Source of the DNA: DASPWW01 sp963803425
Lineage (GTDB): Bacteria > Actinomycetota > Thermoleophilia > Solirubrobacterales > 70-9
Direction: 5' to 3'
NCBI GenBank assembly: GCA_963803425.1
Contig: CAWDMA010000001.1
Coordinates: 868,001-932,000 of the forward strand
Length of the DNA: 64,000 nt
Within the stretch, counting starts at the first letter, position 1; the number at the start of each line of letters is the position of its first letter. The notes under the pieces are model-generated. The model made no database searches. It saw only the letters and a program-made list of their open reading frames with translations, and was not told the DNA's origin. Below, piece by piece: positions 52,344-60,427 of this stretch. Made by a program: the position numbers and the translations under genes.

Positions 52344-52574
52344 ATGCCTCAGATCCTCGTCATCACCGAGACCGTGACCGAGAGCCGAGACGACGACCGG
52401 GAGGCGGTCCTGCTCCGGGAGCGGATCAACCTCCCCGACCTCGAGTCCGACCATTTCTCGGCGCAACTGCTGGAGCGGCTCGGGTGGGCCCTGATCGACG
52501 CCGACGACGTCGAGCATCGCGCCGAGCACCCGCGTCCCACGCCGCCCCCACGGGGGTTCGTTCCCGCCGGCTGA
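52344..52574 (+). CDS. Small conserved-looking protein of unknown function (76 aa)
   Basis: ATG 52344 follows AAAGGAGA by 6 nt, one of the best ribosome sites here. The product is acidic and soluble, with L-L-R-E-R-I-N-L-P-D-L-E-S-D-H-F-S and Q-L-L-E-R-L-G-W-A-L. The ~100 nt upstream is unusually A/T-rich (about 52250-52290) and probably holds the promoter. A strong hairpin follows the stop, so this is a single-gene unit. No family recognised. Confidence 0.6.
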   Translation: MPQILVITETVTESRDDDREAVLLRERINLPDLESDHFSAQLLERLGWALIDADDVEHRAEHPRPTPPPRGFVPAG

Positions 52575-52580
52575 CCGCCG

Positions 52581-52615
52581 CACCGCGCGGTCGGCCACCG
52601 GCCGGCCGCGCGGTG
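52581..52615 (+). terminator. GC-rich hairpin after the 76-aa protein gene
   Basis: A 10-bp stem, CACCGCGCGG (52581-52590) with CCGCGCGGTG (52606-52615), with an inner CGGCC/GGCCG stem in the loop. No U-run is present; probably a terminator of the GC-rich actinobacterial type. Confidence 0.5.
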
Positions 52616-52636
52616 TCCCTGGACCCCCGCAGCGGG

Positions 52637-52642
52637 TAGTCT
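52637..52642 (+). promoter_or_regulatory. Candidate -10 element TAGTCT (leaderless promoter)
   Basis: TAGTCT ends 7 nt before the ATG at 52650. No ribosome site is present. Confidence 0.5.
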
Positions 52643-52649
52643 GCCCCGC

Positions 52650-53117
52650 ATGAGCGTGATCGAGATCCAGGGTGTCGAGGGCATCAAGGCGATCGTCGGC
52701 CAGACGGTGGGGCCGAGCGAGTGGCGTCAGGTGACCCAGGAGATGATCGACCAGTTCGCCGAGCTGTCCGGCGACGACCAGTGGATCCACGTGGACGTGG
52801 AGCGGGCCAAGACCGAGAGCCCGTTCGGAACGACGATTGCGCACGGCAACCTGACGCTGTCGCTCGTCGACGGCTTCCGCAAGTCGCTGCTCAGCTCGAC
52901 CGGGTTCAAGCTGGGCGTCAACTACGGTTGGAACCGGGTTCGATTCCCGGCCCCGGTTCCGGCGGGATCCCGAGTCCGCGGGACCGCCGAGATCACGGAG
53001 CTCGAGGACGTCGGGGGCGGTTGGTGGCAGTTCATCACCCGGTTCACGATCGAGGTCGAGGGCTCCGAGAAGCCGGCGTGCGTCGCAGACGCGGTCAGCC
53101 GCGCGCTCGCCGAGTAG
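52650..53117 (+). CDS. MaoC-family hydratase (R-specific enoyl-CoA hydratase-like)
   Basis: A 155-aa single hot-dog-fold protein. The MaoC active-site segment F-A-E-L-S-G-D-D-Q-W-I-H-V-D (catalytic D and H) is followed by T-I-A-H-G-N-L-T-L-S-L and the central strand N-Y-G-W-N-R-V-R-F-P-A-P-V. It would hydrate trans-2-enoyl-CoA to the R-3-hydroxy form. An enoyl-CoA hydratase gene of the crotonase type lies 0.4 kb downstream on the other strand. Confidence 0.88.
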   Translation: MSVIEIQGVEGIKAIVGQTVGPSEWRQVTQEMIDQFAELSGDDQWIHVDVERAKTESPFGTTIAHGNLTLSLVDGFRKSLLSSTGFKLGVNYGWNRVRFPAPVPAGSRVRGTAEITELEDVGGGWWQFITRFTIEVEGSEKPACVADAVSRALAE

Positions 53118-53133
53118 CCGCGCACGGCCGACG

Positions 53134-53547
53134 ATGGCCCGGAAGCCGGCGGCGGAGGTGGAGGCGGCAGGGGGCGTGATCGTCCGCAAGGCGAGGTGGG
53201 GGCGCAGGGAGATCGCCGTGGTGCACCGGCCTCGGTACGACGACTGGTCGCTGCCGAAGGGCAAGCTCGACCGCGGCGAGAAGTGGCGCGAAGCGGCGCT
53301 GCGCGAGGTCGCCGAGGAGACCGGGCTCGAGTGCGAGGCCCTGGAGGAGCTGGAGCCGGCCCGGTACGTCGACCACAAGGGTCGCCAGAAGCTGGTCCGG
53401 TGGTGGCTGATGCGGCCGCTGGGCGGCAGCTTCGAGCCCAGCAAGGAGGTGGACGAGCTGCGCTGGGTGCCGATCGCGGCTGCCGACGACTTGCTCACCT
53501 ACGAGCACGACCGAGAGCTGATCAGCGGGCTGGCTACCCTCCCTTGA
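53134..53547 (+). CDS. Nudix hydrolase
   Basis: A 137-aa Nudix protein. The Nudix box is complete: G-K-L-D-R-G-E-K-W-R-E-A-A with R-E-V-A-E-E-T-G-L (about 45-66). The context A-A-G-G-V-I-V-R and L-P-K-G-K-L-D places it with diadenosine polyphosphate or NTP-type hydrolases (MutT/Ap4A group). Its last 14 nt overlap the convergent enoyl-CoA hydratase gene. Confidence 0.88.
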   Translation: MARKPAAEVEAAGGVIVRKARWGRREIAVVHRPRYDDWSLPKGKLDRGEKWREAALREVAEETGLECEALEELEPARYVDHKGRQKLVRWWLMRPLGGSFEPSKEVDELRWVPIAAADDLLTYEHDRELISGLATLP

Positions 53548-54367
53548 ACTCGGGCTGATCGCCGCCGAAGAACGCCGTGACGCCCTCGCGCAGGTCCTCG
53601 GTCGCCATGCTGTCGGCGATCCCGTGGCGCTCGATCTGGAGGTGCTCGGTTAGCGTGTGGTCGAGGCTCGTGTTGGCGAGCAGCTTCGCCATCCGGACGT
53701 AGTGCGGGGCCTTCGCGGCGAGCTCCTCCGCCTTCTCCCGGGCCACCTCCATGAGCTGATCGGCGGGCACCACCTTCGAGGCGAGGCCGAGCTCGAGCGC
53801 GTCAGCGGGCGAGATCGTCGGGTCCTCGAGCATCAGCTCCTTCGCCTTCGCGGGGCCGACGACACGGGGCAGGAAGTAGGTCATCCCGCCGTCCGGGGAG
53901 GCGCCGATCCGGCCGTAGGCGACGACGAGGAAGGACTGCTCGGACATGATCCGCAGGTCGCAGGCGAGCGCCAGCGAGAACCCGGCGCCCGCGGCGGCGC
54001 CGTTCACGGCGGCTATCACCGGGAACGGGATCCGCTGGAAGTCGACGATCCCCTGATGCAGGATCTCGGCGCCGCGGCGGACGCTGGAGGCGAGGTCGAT
54101 GTCGGGGTCCTCGACGCCCTGCTTGAACGAGTTCACGTCGCCGCCGGCGGAGAAGGCCCGATCGCCGGCGCCGGTGACGATCAGCGCCCTCAGTGGCGCC
54201 CTGTCGGCGAGCCACCCGGCCGCGTCGGTGAACTCCTGGATCAGCACGGCGTCCATCGCGTTCAGCGCGTCCGGCCTGTCCAGGGTCATCGTCCCGATAT
54301 CGCCGTCGATCTCGATCCGGATCGTGCTCAGGTCGGGGGGGCTGAAGCTGATCGGCTCACTGACCAT
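53534..54367 (-). CDS. Enoyl-CoA hydratase/isomerase (crotonase family)
   Basis: A 277-aa crotonase-fold enzyme. The oxyanion-hole segments are A-F-S-A-G-G-D-V (about 70-77) and A-A-V-N-G-A-A-A-G-A-G (about 118-128). The expected catalytic Glu positions are not both obvious: the second site reads S-P-D-G-G-M-T-Y, with D in place of E, so it may be an isomerase or a related activity. ATG 54367 is preceded by GAGGAGG. It is divergent from uvrC. Confidence 0.85.
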   Translation of the reverse strand: MVSEPISFSPPDLSTIRIEIDGDIGTMTLDRPDALNAMDAVLIQEFTDAAGWLADRAPLRALIVTGAGDRAFSAGGDVNSFKQGVEDPDIDLASSVRRGAEILHQGIVDFQRIPFPVIAAVNGAAAGAGFSLALACDLRIMSEQSFLVVAYGRIGASPDGGMTYFLPRVVGPAKAKELMLEDPTISPADALELGLASKVVPADQLMEVAREKAEELAAKAPHYVRMAKLLANTSLDHTLTEHLQIERHGIADSMATEDLREGVTAFFGGDQPEFKGG

Positions 54368-54406
54368 GGTGAAGTCCTCCTCGGGTGGGGCCGCGGGGGC
54401 GGAGCC

Positions 54407-54412
54407 TAACCT
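54407..54412 (+). promoter_or_regulatory. Candidate -10 element TAACCT (leaderless promoter of uvrC)
   Basis: TAACCT ends 8 nt before the GTG at 54421; there is no Shine-Dalgarno. Confidence 0.45.
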
Positions 54413-54420
54413 GTCTGGCA

Positions 54421-56283
54421 GTGCCGAACGCGGCGGACAGCCTCAGCGAGCAGCGCCGGCGCCTGCCCGACCAGCCGGGCGTGTACCTGTTCTTCGACGC
54501 GCGCGGACGGGTGATCTACGTCGGCAAGGCGCGCTCGATCCGGAAGCGGGTCGCCTCCCACTTCGCGAAGCAGCAGGTGCGCGGGTTCGGTGACCTCCGC
54601 CCCCAGATCGCCTCGATCGACTTCCTGGTCACCGAGAACGAGGCCGAGGCGCTGCTCGCGGAGCAGCAGTTCATCAAGCGCCACCGCCCGAGGTTCAACA
54701 TTCGGCTGCGCGACGACAAGTCCTATCCCTATGTCGCGGTCAGCCTCGACGAGGAGTTCCCGCGGGTGTACTTCACCCGCGAGCGGCACAAGCCCGGGCG
54801 CGCGTACTTCGGCCCGTTCGCGAGCGCCCGCCGCGTGCGCGAGACCCTCGACCTGCTCGGGAAGCTGTTCCAGTACCGGACCTGCGAGGGGCCGGAGCCG
54901 GGGCGCCGCTCGGGCGTCCCCTGCCTCGACTACTACATCAAGCGGTGCCAGGCGCCGTGCGTGGGCTACATCGAGCGCGACGAGTACCGTCGCAACATCG
55001 AGGCGATCATGGACTTCCTCTCGGGGCGGTATCGGGAGATCGAGCGCGACCTGGAGCGGGAGATGTCGTCGGCCGCGGCGGCGCAGGAGTTCGAGCGCGC
55101 CGCGATCTATCGCGACCGTCTGACCGCGGTCCGCTCGCTGATGGAGCGGCAGCGGGTCGCCGGCGAAGCGATCGGGACCGCCGACCTGATCGGGGTCGCC
55201 GTCGACGGCCCCGACGCGCACGCCCAGGTGTTCCAGGTCCGCGACGGCGTGCTCGCGCAGCGGCACGGGTTCTACCTCGACAACCGGGCCGCGGGGGACG
55301 AGGGCGAGGTGACCGAGCAGTTCCTAGCCCAGTACTACGCCGCCGCGCCTGCGGTGCCGGGGCTCGTCGTCGTCGGGCCGGCGGTCCGCGAGCGAGCCGA
55401 GGTGCTGGAGCAGGCGCTGACGAGTCGCCGCGCCGCCGCGGTCGAGGTGCGGGTCGCGGAGCGCGGCGACAAGCGCCGGCTGCGCGAGCTCGCGGAGCGG
55501 AACGCGAAGCTCGCTCTCGCCCAGGACCAGCTCCGCCGCGAGCGCCGGCGCCAGCAGCGGGTGGACGCGCTGTCGGAGCTCGCCGACGTGCTCGGGCTCG
55601 ACGAGCTGCCAGTCCGGATCGAGGGGTTCGACGTCTCCAACCTCGGCCCGGAGCACACGGTCGCCTCGATGGTCGTGTTCGAGGGCGGCGCGCCGAAGAA
55701 GGCGCACTACCGCAAGTTCAAGGTGCGGACGGTGGCGTCAGACGACTTCTCGGCGATCGCCGAGGTGCTGGAGCGGCGGATGGGGCGCTATGTCGACCAG
55801 GCCGACCTCTCCCCGCACGACGCGGAGCGGGACGCGAGCTTCGCCACCCTCCCGGGGCTGATCGTGATCGACGGGGGAAAGGGCCAGCTCTCCGCGGGGA
55901 TCCGGGCGCTGGCGCCGCTCGCCGAGCGCGGGACTGCGGTGATCGGGCTGGCGAAGCGGATCGAGGAGGTGTTCGCCCCCGGGCGCAGCGACCCGGTCCC
56001 GATCCCGCGCGACTCCGAGGCGCTGCGGCTGCTGCAGCGGGTGCGGGACGAGGCGCACCGGTTCGCGATCGAGTTCCACCGCGACCGGCGCGACAAGGCG
56101 ATGCGCCAGTCGGTCTTCGACGAGCTCGCCGGGGTCGGCCCCGCCCGCAAGCGGGCACTGCTCACCCACTTCGGCTCCCCGGAGCGGTTCCTGGACGCAA
56201 GCCGCGAGGAGCTCGAGTCCGTCCCCGGGATCCCCGGCAAGCTCGCCCGCCAGATCCACGAGCAGCTCCATAGGGCCGGATGA
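54421..56283 (+). CDS. uvrC: Excinuclease ABC subunit C (UvrC)
   Basis: A 620-aa UvrC, the dual-incision nuclease of nucleotide excision repair. The N-terminal GIY-YIG domain starts P-G-V-Y-L-F and V-I-Y-V-G-K-A (about 20-40); the Cys-rich loop C-E-G...C-L-D-Y-Y-I-K-R-C-Q-A-P-C is at about 159-181; the UVR region E-F-E-R-A-A-I-Y-R-D-R lies near 222. The RNase H-like endonuclease domain has E-G-F-D-V-S-N, and the C-terminal HhH motifs contain A-G-V-G-P-A-R and V-P-G-I-P. GTG 54421 is the start. rapZ overlaps its stop by 4 nt. Confidence 0.94.
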   Translation: MPNAADSLSEQRRRLPDQPGVYLFFDARGRVIYVGKARSIRKRVASHFAKQQVRGFGDLRPQIASIDFLVTENEAEALLAEQQFIKRHRPRFNIRLRDDKSYPYVAVSLDEEFPRVYFTRERHKPGRAYFGPFASARRVRETLDLLGKLFQYRTCEGPEPGRRSGVPCLDYYIKRCQAPCVGYIERDEYRRNIEAIMDFLSGRYREIERDLEREMSSAAAAQEFERAAIYRDRLTAVRSLMERQRVAGEAIGTADLIGVAVDGPDAHAQVFQVRDGVLAQRHGFYLDNRAAGDEGEVTEQFLAQYYAAAPAVPGLVVVGPAVRERAEVLEQALTSRRAAAVEVRVAERGDKRRLRELAERNAKLALAQDQLRRERRRQQRVDALSELADVLGLDELPVRIEGFDVSNLGPEHTVASMVVFEGGAPKKAHYRKFKVRTVASDDFSAIAEVLERRMGRYVDQADLSPHDAERDASFATLPGLIVIDGGKGQLSAGIRALAPLAERGTAVIGLAKRIEEVFAPGRSDPVPIPRDSEALRLLQRVRDEAHRFAIEFHRDRRDKAMRQSVFDELAGVGPARKRALLTHFGSPERFLDASREELESVPGIPGKLARQIHEQLHRAG

Positions 56284-57221
56284 CGAACGACCGAAACACC
56301 GTCCCTTCGGATACCCGATCGCGCGCGGACGCGAAGCGGAGCACGCGATCGGAAGTTGATTTGGTGGTGATCACGGGGTACTCCGGCGCCGGCAAGACCG
56401 AGGCGATCGCGGCGTTCGAGGACGGCGGGTACTTCTGCGTCGACAACCTTCCGCCGCGGATGATCCTCACGCTCGGGGAGCTGTTCCAGCACGAGGGAAG
56501 CCATGTGCGCCGCGCCGCCGTGGTCTCGGACGTGCGCGGGGGCGAGTACTTCGATGACCTGATCGGGGTGCTCGACGAGCTCGAGACCGAGGGGCTGAAG
56601 CCGACCGTGCTGTTCCTGGAGGCCGATGACCGCACCCTCCTGGACCGCTTCAAGGAGACCCGCCGCCGCCATCCGCTCGCCCCGGACGGCCGGCTCGTGG
56701 ACGGGATCCGGGAGGAGCGGGCGATCCTCGCGGCGCTGCGCGAGCGCGCGGACGTGGTGATGGACACCACCGACCACACCGGGGCGATGCTGCGGCGGCG
56801 GATCTCCACCGAGCTGCTCGGCAGCGATGCGTCGGGGAAGCTGGCCCTGACCGTGCTCACCTTTGGGTTCAAGCACGGGCCGCCCCGCGACGCCGACCTG
56901 ATGCTCGACGTCCGCTTCCTCCCCAACCCTCACTACCGCGAGGACCTGCGCCCACTCACCGGCCGCGACGCGGCGGTGGTCGAGCACATCGAAGCTGGAT
57001 CGGTGGCCGCGGAGTTCTACGACCGGCTGATGCCGATGCTCGACTTCCTCGTCCCGGCGTACGTCGCGGAGGGCAAGACCCACCTGACGCTCGCGATCGG
57101 GTGCACCGGCGGGCGGCACCGGTCGGTGTGCGTCGCCGACCGGGTCGCCGGCCGCCTCGGGGACCGCGACGACGTCCGCCTCCGCGTCGTCCACCGCGAC
57201 GTGCAGCTTGACGACGCCTGA
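56280..57221 (+). CDS. rapZ: RNase adapter / nucleotide-binding protein RapZ (YvcJ family)
   Basis: A 313-aa P-loop protein. Walker A is G-Y-S-G-A-G-K-T (about 33-40), followed by the family hallmarks F-C-V-D-N-L-P, V-S-D-V-R-G-G and the C-terminal G-C-T-G-G-R-H-R-S-V. In other bacteria RapZ/YvcJ controls amino-sugar metabolism or competence. The first ~28 residues are not typical: codons 12-25 are made by a hairpin repeat element (S-R-A-D-A-K-R-S-T-R), so either the protein gained a tail or translation starts later, near V-V-I-T-G. The ATG overlaps uvrC (ATGA). yvcK and whiA, the usual next genes, are absent. Confidence 0.9.
   Translation: MTNDRNTVPSDTRSRADAKRSTRSEVDLVVITGYSGAGKTEAIAAFEDGGYFCVDNLPPRMILTLGELFQHEGSHVRRAAVVSDVRGGEYFDDLIGVLDELETEGLKPTVLFLEADDRTLLDRFKETRRRHPLAPDGRLVDGIREERAILAALRERADVVMDTTDHTGAMLRRRISTELLGSDASGKLALTVLTFGFKHGPPRDADLMLDVRFLPNPHYREDLRPLTGRDAAVVEHIEAGSVAAEFYDRLMPMLDFLVPAYVAEGKTHLTLAIGCTGGRHRSVCVADRVAGRLGDRDDVRLRVVHRDVQLDDA
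56315..56352 (+). repeat. Conserved-loop hairpin element, copy 2
   Basis: 9-bp perfect stem CCGATCGCG (56315-56323) / CGCGATCGG (56344-56352) around a 20-nt loop identical to that of copy 1. It lies at the extreme 5' end of rapZ, just after uvrC. Confidence 0.85.
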
Positions 57222-57234
57222 GCGTCCATAGAAT
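57208..57234 (+). promoter_or_regulatory. Promoter TTGACG-N15-TAGAAT for the ABC transporter operon
   Basis: TTGACG (57208-57213), 15-nt spacer, TAGAAT (57229-57234), ending 7 nt before the GTG at 57242. One of few sites with both boxes; the -35 is inside the 3' end of rapZ. Confidence 0.55.
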
Positions 57235-57241
57235 CGGTGCC

Positions 57242-58174
57242 GTGGCGGACCAAGTGATCAGCGTCCGCGACCTGCGGAAGTCCTACGGCGAGCTCGACGC
57301 GGTCCGTGGGATCGACCTGGAGGTCGCCGCGGGTGAGATCTTCGCGTTCGTAGGCCCGAACGGCGCCGGGAAGACCACCACCGTCGAGATCCTCGAGGGG
57401 TATCGCAGTCGCACCGGCGGCGAGGTGGCCGTGCTCGGCGTCGATCCCGACGCGGCGGACCGGGAGTGGCGGGAGCGGGTCGGGGTGGTGCTGCAGCAGT
57501 GCGAGATGCAGCCGGAGCTGACCGTCGGGGAAACAGTGGAGCTGTACGCCGGCTACTACCGGAGCCCGCGTCCGGTGGCCGAGACGGTGGAGCACGTAGG
57601 GCTCGCCGACAAGGCGGATGCCCGGGTCGGGAGGCTCTCGGGCGGGCAGAAGCGGAGGCTGGACGTCGCGCTGGCGCTGGTCGGCGACCCCGAGCTGCTG
57701 TTCCTCGACGAGCCCACGACCGGGTTCGACCCGACCGCGCGGCGGCAGGCGTGGGGGATGATCGCCCGGCTCGGCGAGATCGGGAAGACCGTCTTCCTCA
57801 CCACTCACTACATGGAGGAGGCGCAGGCGCTCGCGGACCGGGTCGCGATCATCGCCCGCGGCCGGATCATCACCGAGGGCCCGCCCGACGAGCTCACCGC
57901 GAGGGACGACGGCACCGCGGAGGTGCGCTTCAAGCTCCCGGACGGCGTCGCCCCGCCCCGGATCGCGACCGCCGAGGCCTCCTCCGGGAGCGGCGACGGG
58001 TTGGTGGAGCTGCGCACCGACAGGCCGGTCGAGACCCTGCACGAGCTCACCGGGTGGGCGCTCGCCGAGAGCGTCGAGGTGCGCTCGCTGGAGGTCCGGC
58101 GCCCCACCCTCGAGGACGTGTACATCGAGCTCACCTCCGCGGACGAGGCGAAGCGGGAGGGTGATCCCGAGTGA
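57242..58174 (+). CDS. ABC-2 type transporter ATP-binding protein
   Basis: A 310-aa DrrA-like ATPase: Walker A G-P-N-G-A-G-K-T-T, Q-loop L-Q-Q-C-E, signature L-S-G-G-Q-K-R-R, Walker B L-L-F-L-D-E-P-T-T-G-F-D and H-loop T-T-H-Y-M-E-E. The C-terminal ~90 residues form the DUF4162-type domain common in drug or lipid exporters. GTG 57242 starts it. It overlaps the permease gene by 4 nt. Substrate unknown; export of a lipid, antibiotic or polysaccharide is typical. The pair sits where yvcK-whiA is normally found. Confidence 0.9.
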   Translation: MADQVISVRDLRKSYGELDAVRGIDLEVAAGEIFAFVGPNGAGKTTTVEILEGYRSRTGGEVAVLGVDPDAADREWRERVGVVLQQCEMQPELTVGETVELYAGYYRSPRPVAETVEHVGLADKADARVGRLSGGQKRRLDVALALVGDPELLFLDEPTTGFDPTARRQAWGMIARLGEIGKTVFLTTHYMEEAQALADRVAIIARGRIITEGPPDELTARDDGTAEVRFKLPDGVAPPRIATAEASSGSGDGLVELRTDRPVETLHELTGWALAESVEVRSLEVRRPTLEDVYIELTSADEAKREGDPE

Positions 58175-58944
58175 GCGCCGCCGCGCTGGTCCTGCACCAG
58201 TTCCGCTACGACCAGAAGACCTTCTGGCGGGACCCGGCGTCGGTGTTCTTCTCGGTGATGCTGCCGCTGATCTTCATGTTCATCCTCGCGACGATCTTCG
58301 GCAACCAGGAGATCGAGGCGCTCGGCGGGATCAAGCTGGTCACCTACTACGTGCCCGCGATCCTCACGCTCGGGGTGATCTCGGCGACGCTGGTCAGCCC
58401 GGCGATCTCGATCACCCAGGATCGCGAGAACGGGGTGCTGAAGCGGATCCGCTCGACACCGCTGCCGAGCTGGGTGTTCATCGCGGGAAGGGCCGGAAAC
58501 GCGATCGTGGTCTCGGTCGTGATGCTCGTGCTCGTCACCCTGATCGGGCGGATCGTGTACGGAGTCGAGATCCCCGGCCGCACGCTTCCGGCCGCCCTGG
58601 TGGCGCTCGTGATCGGCGCCGTGGCGTTCTGCTGCCTCGGGTTCGCGCTGTCCACGGTGATCCCGTCGATGGACGCGGCGCCCGCGATCACGAACGCTGT
58701 CGCCCTGCCGCTTTACTTCATCTCCGGGATCTTCATCCCGGAGAACGAGATCCCGGACGGGGTGCTGCACGTCGCCAACGTCTTCCCCTTCCGGCACCTG
58801 TTCGACGCCTTCTTCAGCGCCTTCGACCCGGCGACGACGGGGGCGGGGTTCGAGCTCGGCGACCTCGCCGTGGTCGCCGCCTGGGGCGTCTTCGGGCTCG
58901 CGGTGGCGGCGCTGCGGTTCCGGTGGACCCCGCGCTCGGAGTGA
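58171..58944 (+). CDS. ABC-2 type transporter permease
   Basis: A 257-aa permease with six membrane helices (about 25-43, 63-80, 105-130, 141-160, 170-190, 230-247). The ABC-2 signature is seen in V-S-P-A-I-S-I-T-Q-D-R-E-N-G-V-L-K-R-I-R and in P-L-Y-F-I-S-G-I-F-I-P. GTG 58171 overlaps the ATPase stop (GTGA). Two copies would assemble with two ATPases to make an exporter. Confidence 0.9.
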   Translation: MSAAALVLHQFRYDQKTFWRDPASVFFSVMLPLIFMFILATIFGNQEIEALGGIKLVTYYVPAILTLGVISATLVSPAISITQDRENGVLKRIRSTPLPSWVFIAGRAGNAIVVSVVMLVLVTLIGRIVYGVEIPGRTLPAALVALVIGAVAFCCLGFALSTVIPSMDAAPAITNAVALPLYFISGIFIPENEIPDGVLHVANVFPFRHLFDAFFSAFDPATTGAGFELGDLAVVAAWGVFGLAVAALRFRWTPRSE

Positions 58945-58966
58945 GCGGGGCCCGGGTTGCGGCCGC

Positions 58967-58972
58967 TAGATT
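58967..58972 (+). promoter_or_regulatory. Candidate -10 element TAGATT (leaderless promoter)
   Basis: TAGATT ends 6 nt before the GTG at 58979. No ribosome site. Confidence 0.5.
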
Positions 58973-58978
58973 GATGGC

Positions 58979-59341
58979 GTGATCCACCACGTCACGATCG
59001 AGGTCTCCGACGTCGACACGAGCGCCGAGTTCTACGACGCGGTTTTCGCGGCGCTCGGGTGGCGCCGGCATGCGGACTCCGGCCGCGGTGTCGGATGGGG
59101 GATCGCACGGCCGTGGTTCTTCATCCGGAACGGCGACACCCCCGTGCCGGGGAGCGAGGTCGTGTGCTTCTCCGCCCCCGGGATCGCGGCGGTGAAAGGG
59201 GCGTGGGAGGGCGGCGTCGGGGCCGGCGGGCTCGACGACGGCAGGCCCGGGCAGCGTCCGGAGCTGGGACCGAGCTACTACTCGGCCCACCTGCGCGATC
59301 CGGACGGCCACCGGATCGAGATCGCGGTCGCGCCGGAGTGA
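58979..59341 (+). CDS. VOC-family (glyoxalase-like) protein
   Basis: A 120-aa single VOC unit: M-I-H-H-V-T-I-E-V-S-D at the start (first metal His), S-A-E-F-Y-D-A-V-F-A-A-L-G-W, and H-L-R-D-P-D-G-H-R-I-E at the end (metal Glu). Members include lyases, isomerases and resistance proteins; the substrate is unknown. It lies alone between the ABC transporter and gap. Confidence 0.85.
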   Translation: MIHHVTIEVSDVDTSAEFYDAVFAALGWRRHADSGRGVGWGIARPWFFIRNGDTPVPGSEVVCFSAPGIAAVKGAWEGGVGAGGLDDGRPGQRPELGPSYYSAHLRDPDGHRIEIAVAPE

Positions 59342-59400
59342 GCCGGTCAGCTAGGTTCCCCCTACCGCGCTTGGAGGAGCAAAGGAGGATGGAGGCGTAG

Positions 59401-60423
59401 ATGGCTGTGAAGGTTGGGATCAACGGGTTCGGTCGGATCGGGCGAAGTCTCTTCCGTGCCGCGTACGAGGGCGGCGTCGACCTCGAGATCGTCGCGGTCA
59501 ACGACATCACCGAGGCGGACACGCTCGCCCACCTGCTCAGGTACGACTCCGTGCTGGGCCGCTTCCCCGGCGAGGTCGAGGCCCGCGACGGGGCGATCGC
59601 CGTCGACGGGGCGGAGATCAAGGTGCTCGCAGAGCGCGATCCCGCGGCGCTGCCGTGGGCCGAGCTCGGCGTCGAGGTCGTGATCGAGTCCACGGGGCTG
59701 TTCACGAAGCGCGAGGACGCCGCCAAGCATCTGGACGCCGGCGCGCGCAAGGTGATCATCACCGCGCCGGCGAAGGAGCCGGACATCACCCTCGCGCTCG
59801 GGGTCAACTTCGACGCCTACGACCCCGACCGGCACAACATCATCTCGAACGCGTCGTGCACGACCAACTGCCTGGCGCCGGTCGCGAAGGTGATCCACGA
59901 GACCGTTGGGATCGAGCGCGGGTTGATGACCACGATCCATGCCTATACCGCCGACCAGCGGCTTCAGGACCTCCCTCACAAGGACCTGCGTCGGGCGCGC
60001 GCCGCTGCGATCAACCTGATCCCGACCAGCACCGGCGCGGCGAAGGCGATCGGGCTCGTCCTCCCCGAGCTGGACGGCAAGCTGAACGGGATTTCGGTGC
60101 GGGCGCCCGTCCCGACCGGCTCGGTCGTGGACCTGGTATGCGACGTCGCGCAGGAGACGAGCGTCGAGGAGATCAACGAGGCGGCGCGCGCCGCCGCGGA
60201 GGGCCCGCTGCACGGGATTCTCGACTACACCGAGGACCCGATCGTGTCCTCGGACATCGTCAAGGACCCGCACTCCTCGATCTTCGACTCCGGCCAGACG
60301 ATGGTGATGGAGGGGCGGATGGTGAAGGCGGTGGCGTGGTACGACAACGAGTGGGGCTACTCGAACCGCTGCGTCGAGCTCGCCGAGAAGGTGCTGGAGG
60401 CGAAGCCGGCGGCGGTCTCCTAG
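59401..60423 (+). CDS. gap: Glyceraldehyde-3-phosphate dehydrogenase
   Basis: A 340-aa NAD-type GAPDH. G-I-N-G-F-G-R-I-G-R-S-L opens the Rossmann domain; the catalytic Cys is in S-N-A-S-C-T-T-N-C-L-A-P (about 149-160) with the partner His in M-T-T-I-H-A-Y-T; the C-terminal W-Y-D-N-E-W-G-Y-S-N is intact. Two GGAGG sites (59382 and 59390 region) precede the ATG, in keeping with high expression. It heads the gap-pgk-tpiA-gpmI glycolytic operon. Confidence 0.95.
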   Translation: MAVKVGINGFGRIGRSLFRAAYEGGVDLEIVAVNDITEADTLAHLLRYDSVLGRFPGEVEARDGAIAVDGAEIKVLAERDPAALPWAELGVEVVIESTGLFTKREDAAKHLDAGARKVIITAPAKEPDITLALGVNFDAYDPDRHNIISNASCTTNCLAPVAKVIHETVGIERGLMTTIHAYTADQRLQDLPHKDLRRARAAAINLIPTSTGAAKAIGLVLPELDGKLNGISVRAPVPTGSVVDLVCDVAQETSVEEINEAARAAAEGPLHGILDYTEDPIVSSDIVKDPHSSIFDSGQTMVMEGRMVKAVAWYDNEWGYSNRCVELAEKVLEAKPAAVS

Positions 60424-60427
60424 GCGG

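Noticed and set aside
58139..58165. GCGGACG-agg-CGAAGCGGGAG at the end of the ABC ATPase gene, similar to the hairpin loop
   Set aside because: Contains a 3-nt insertion in the core and lacks paired 9-bp arms; it fits ordinary coding sequence.
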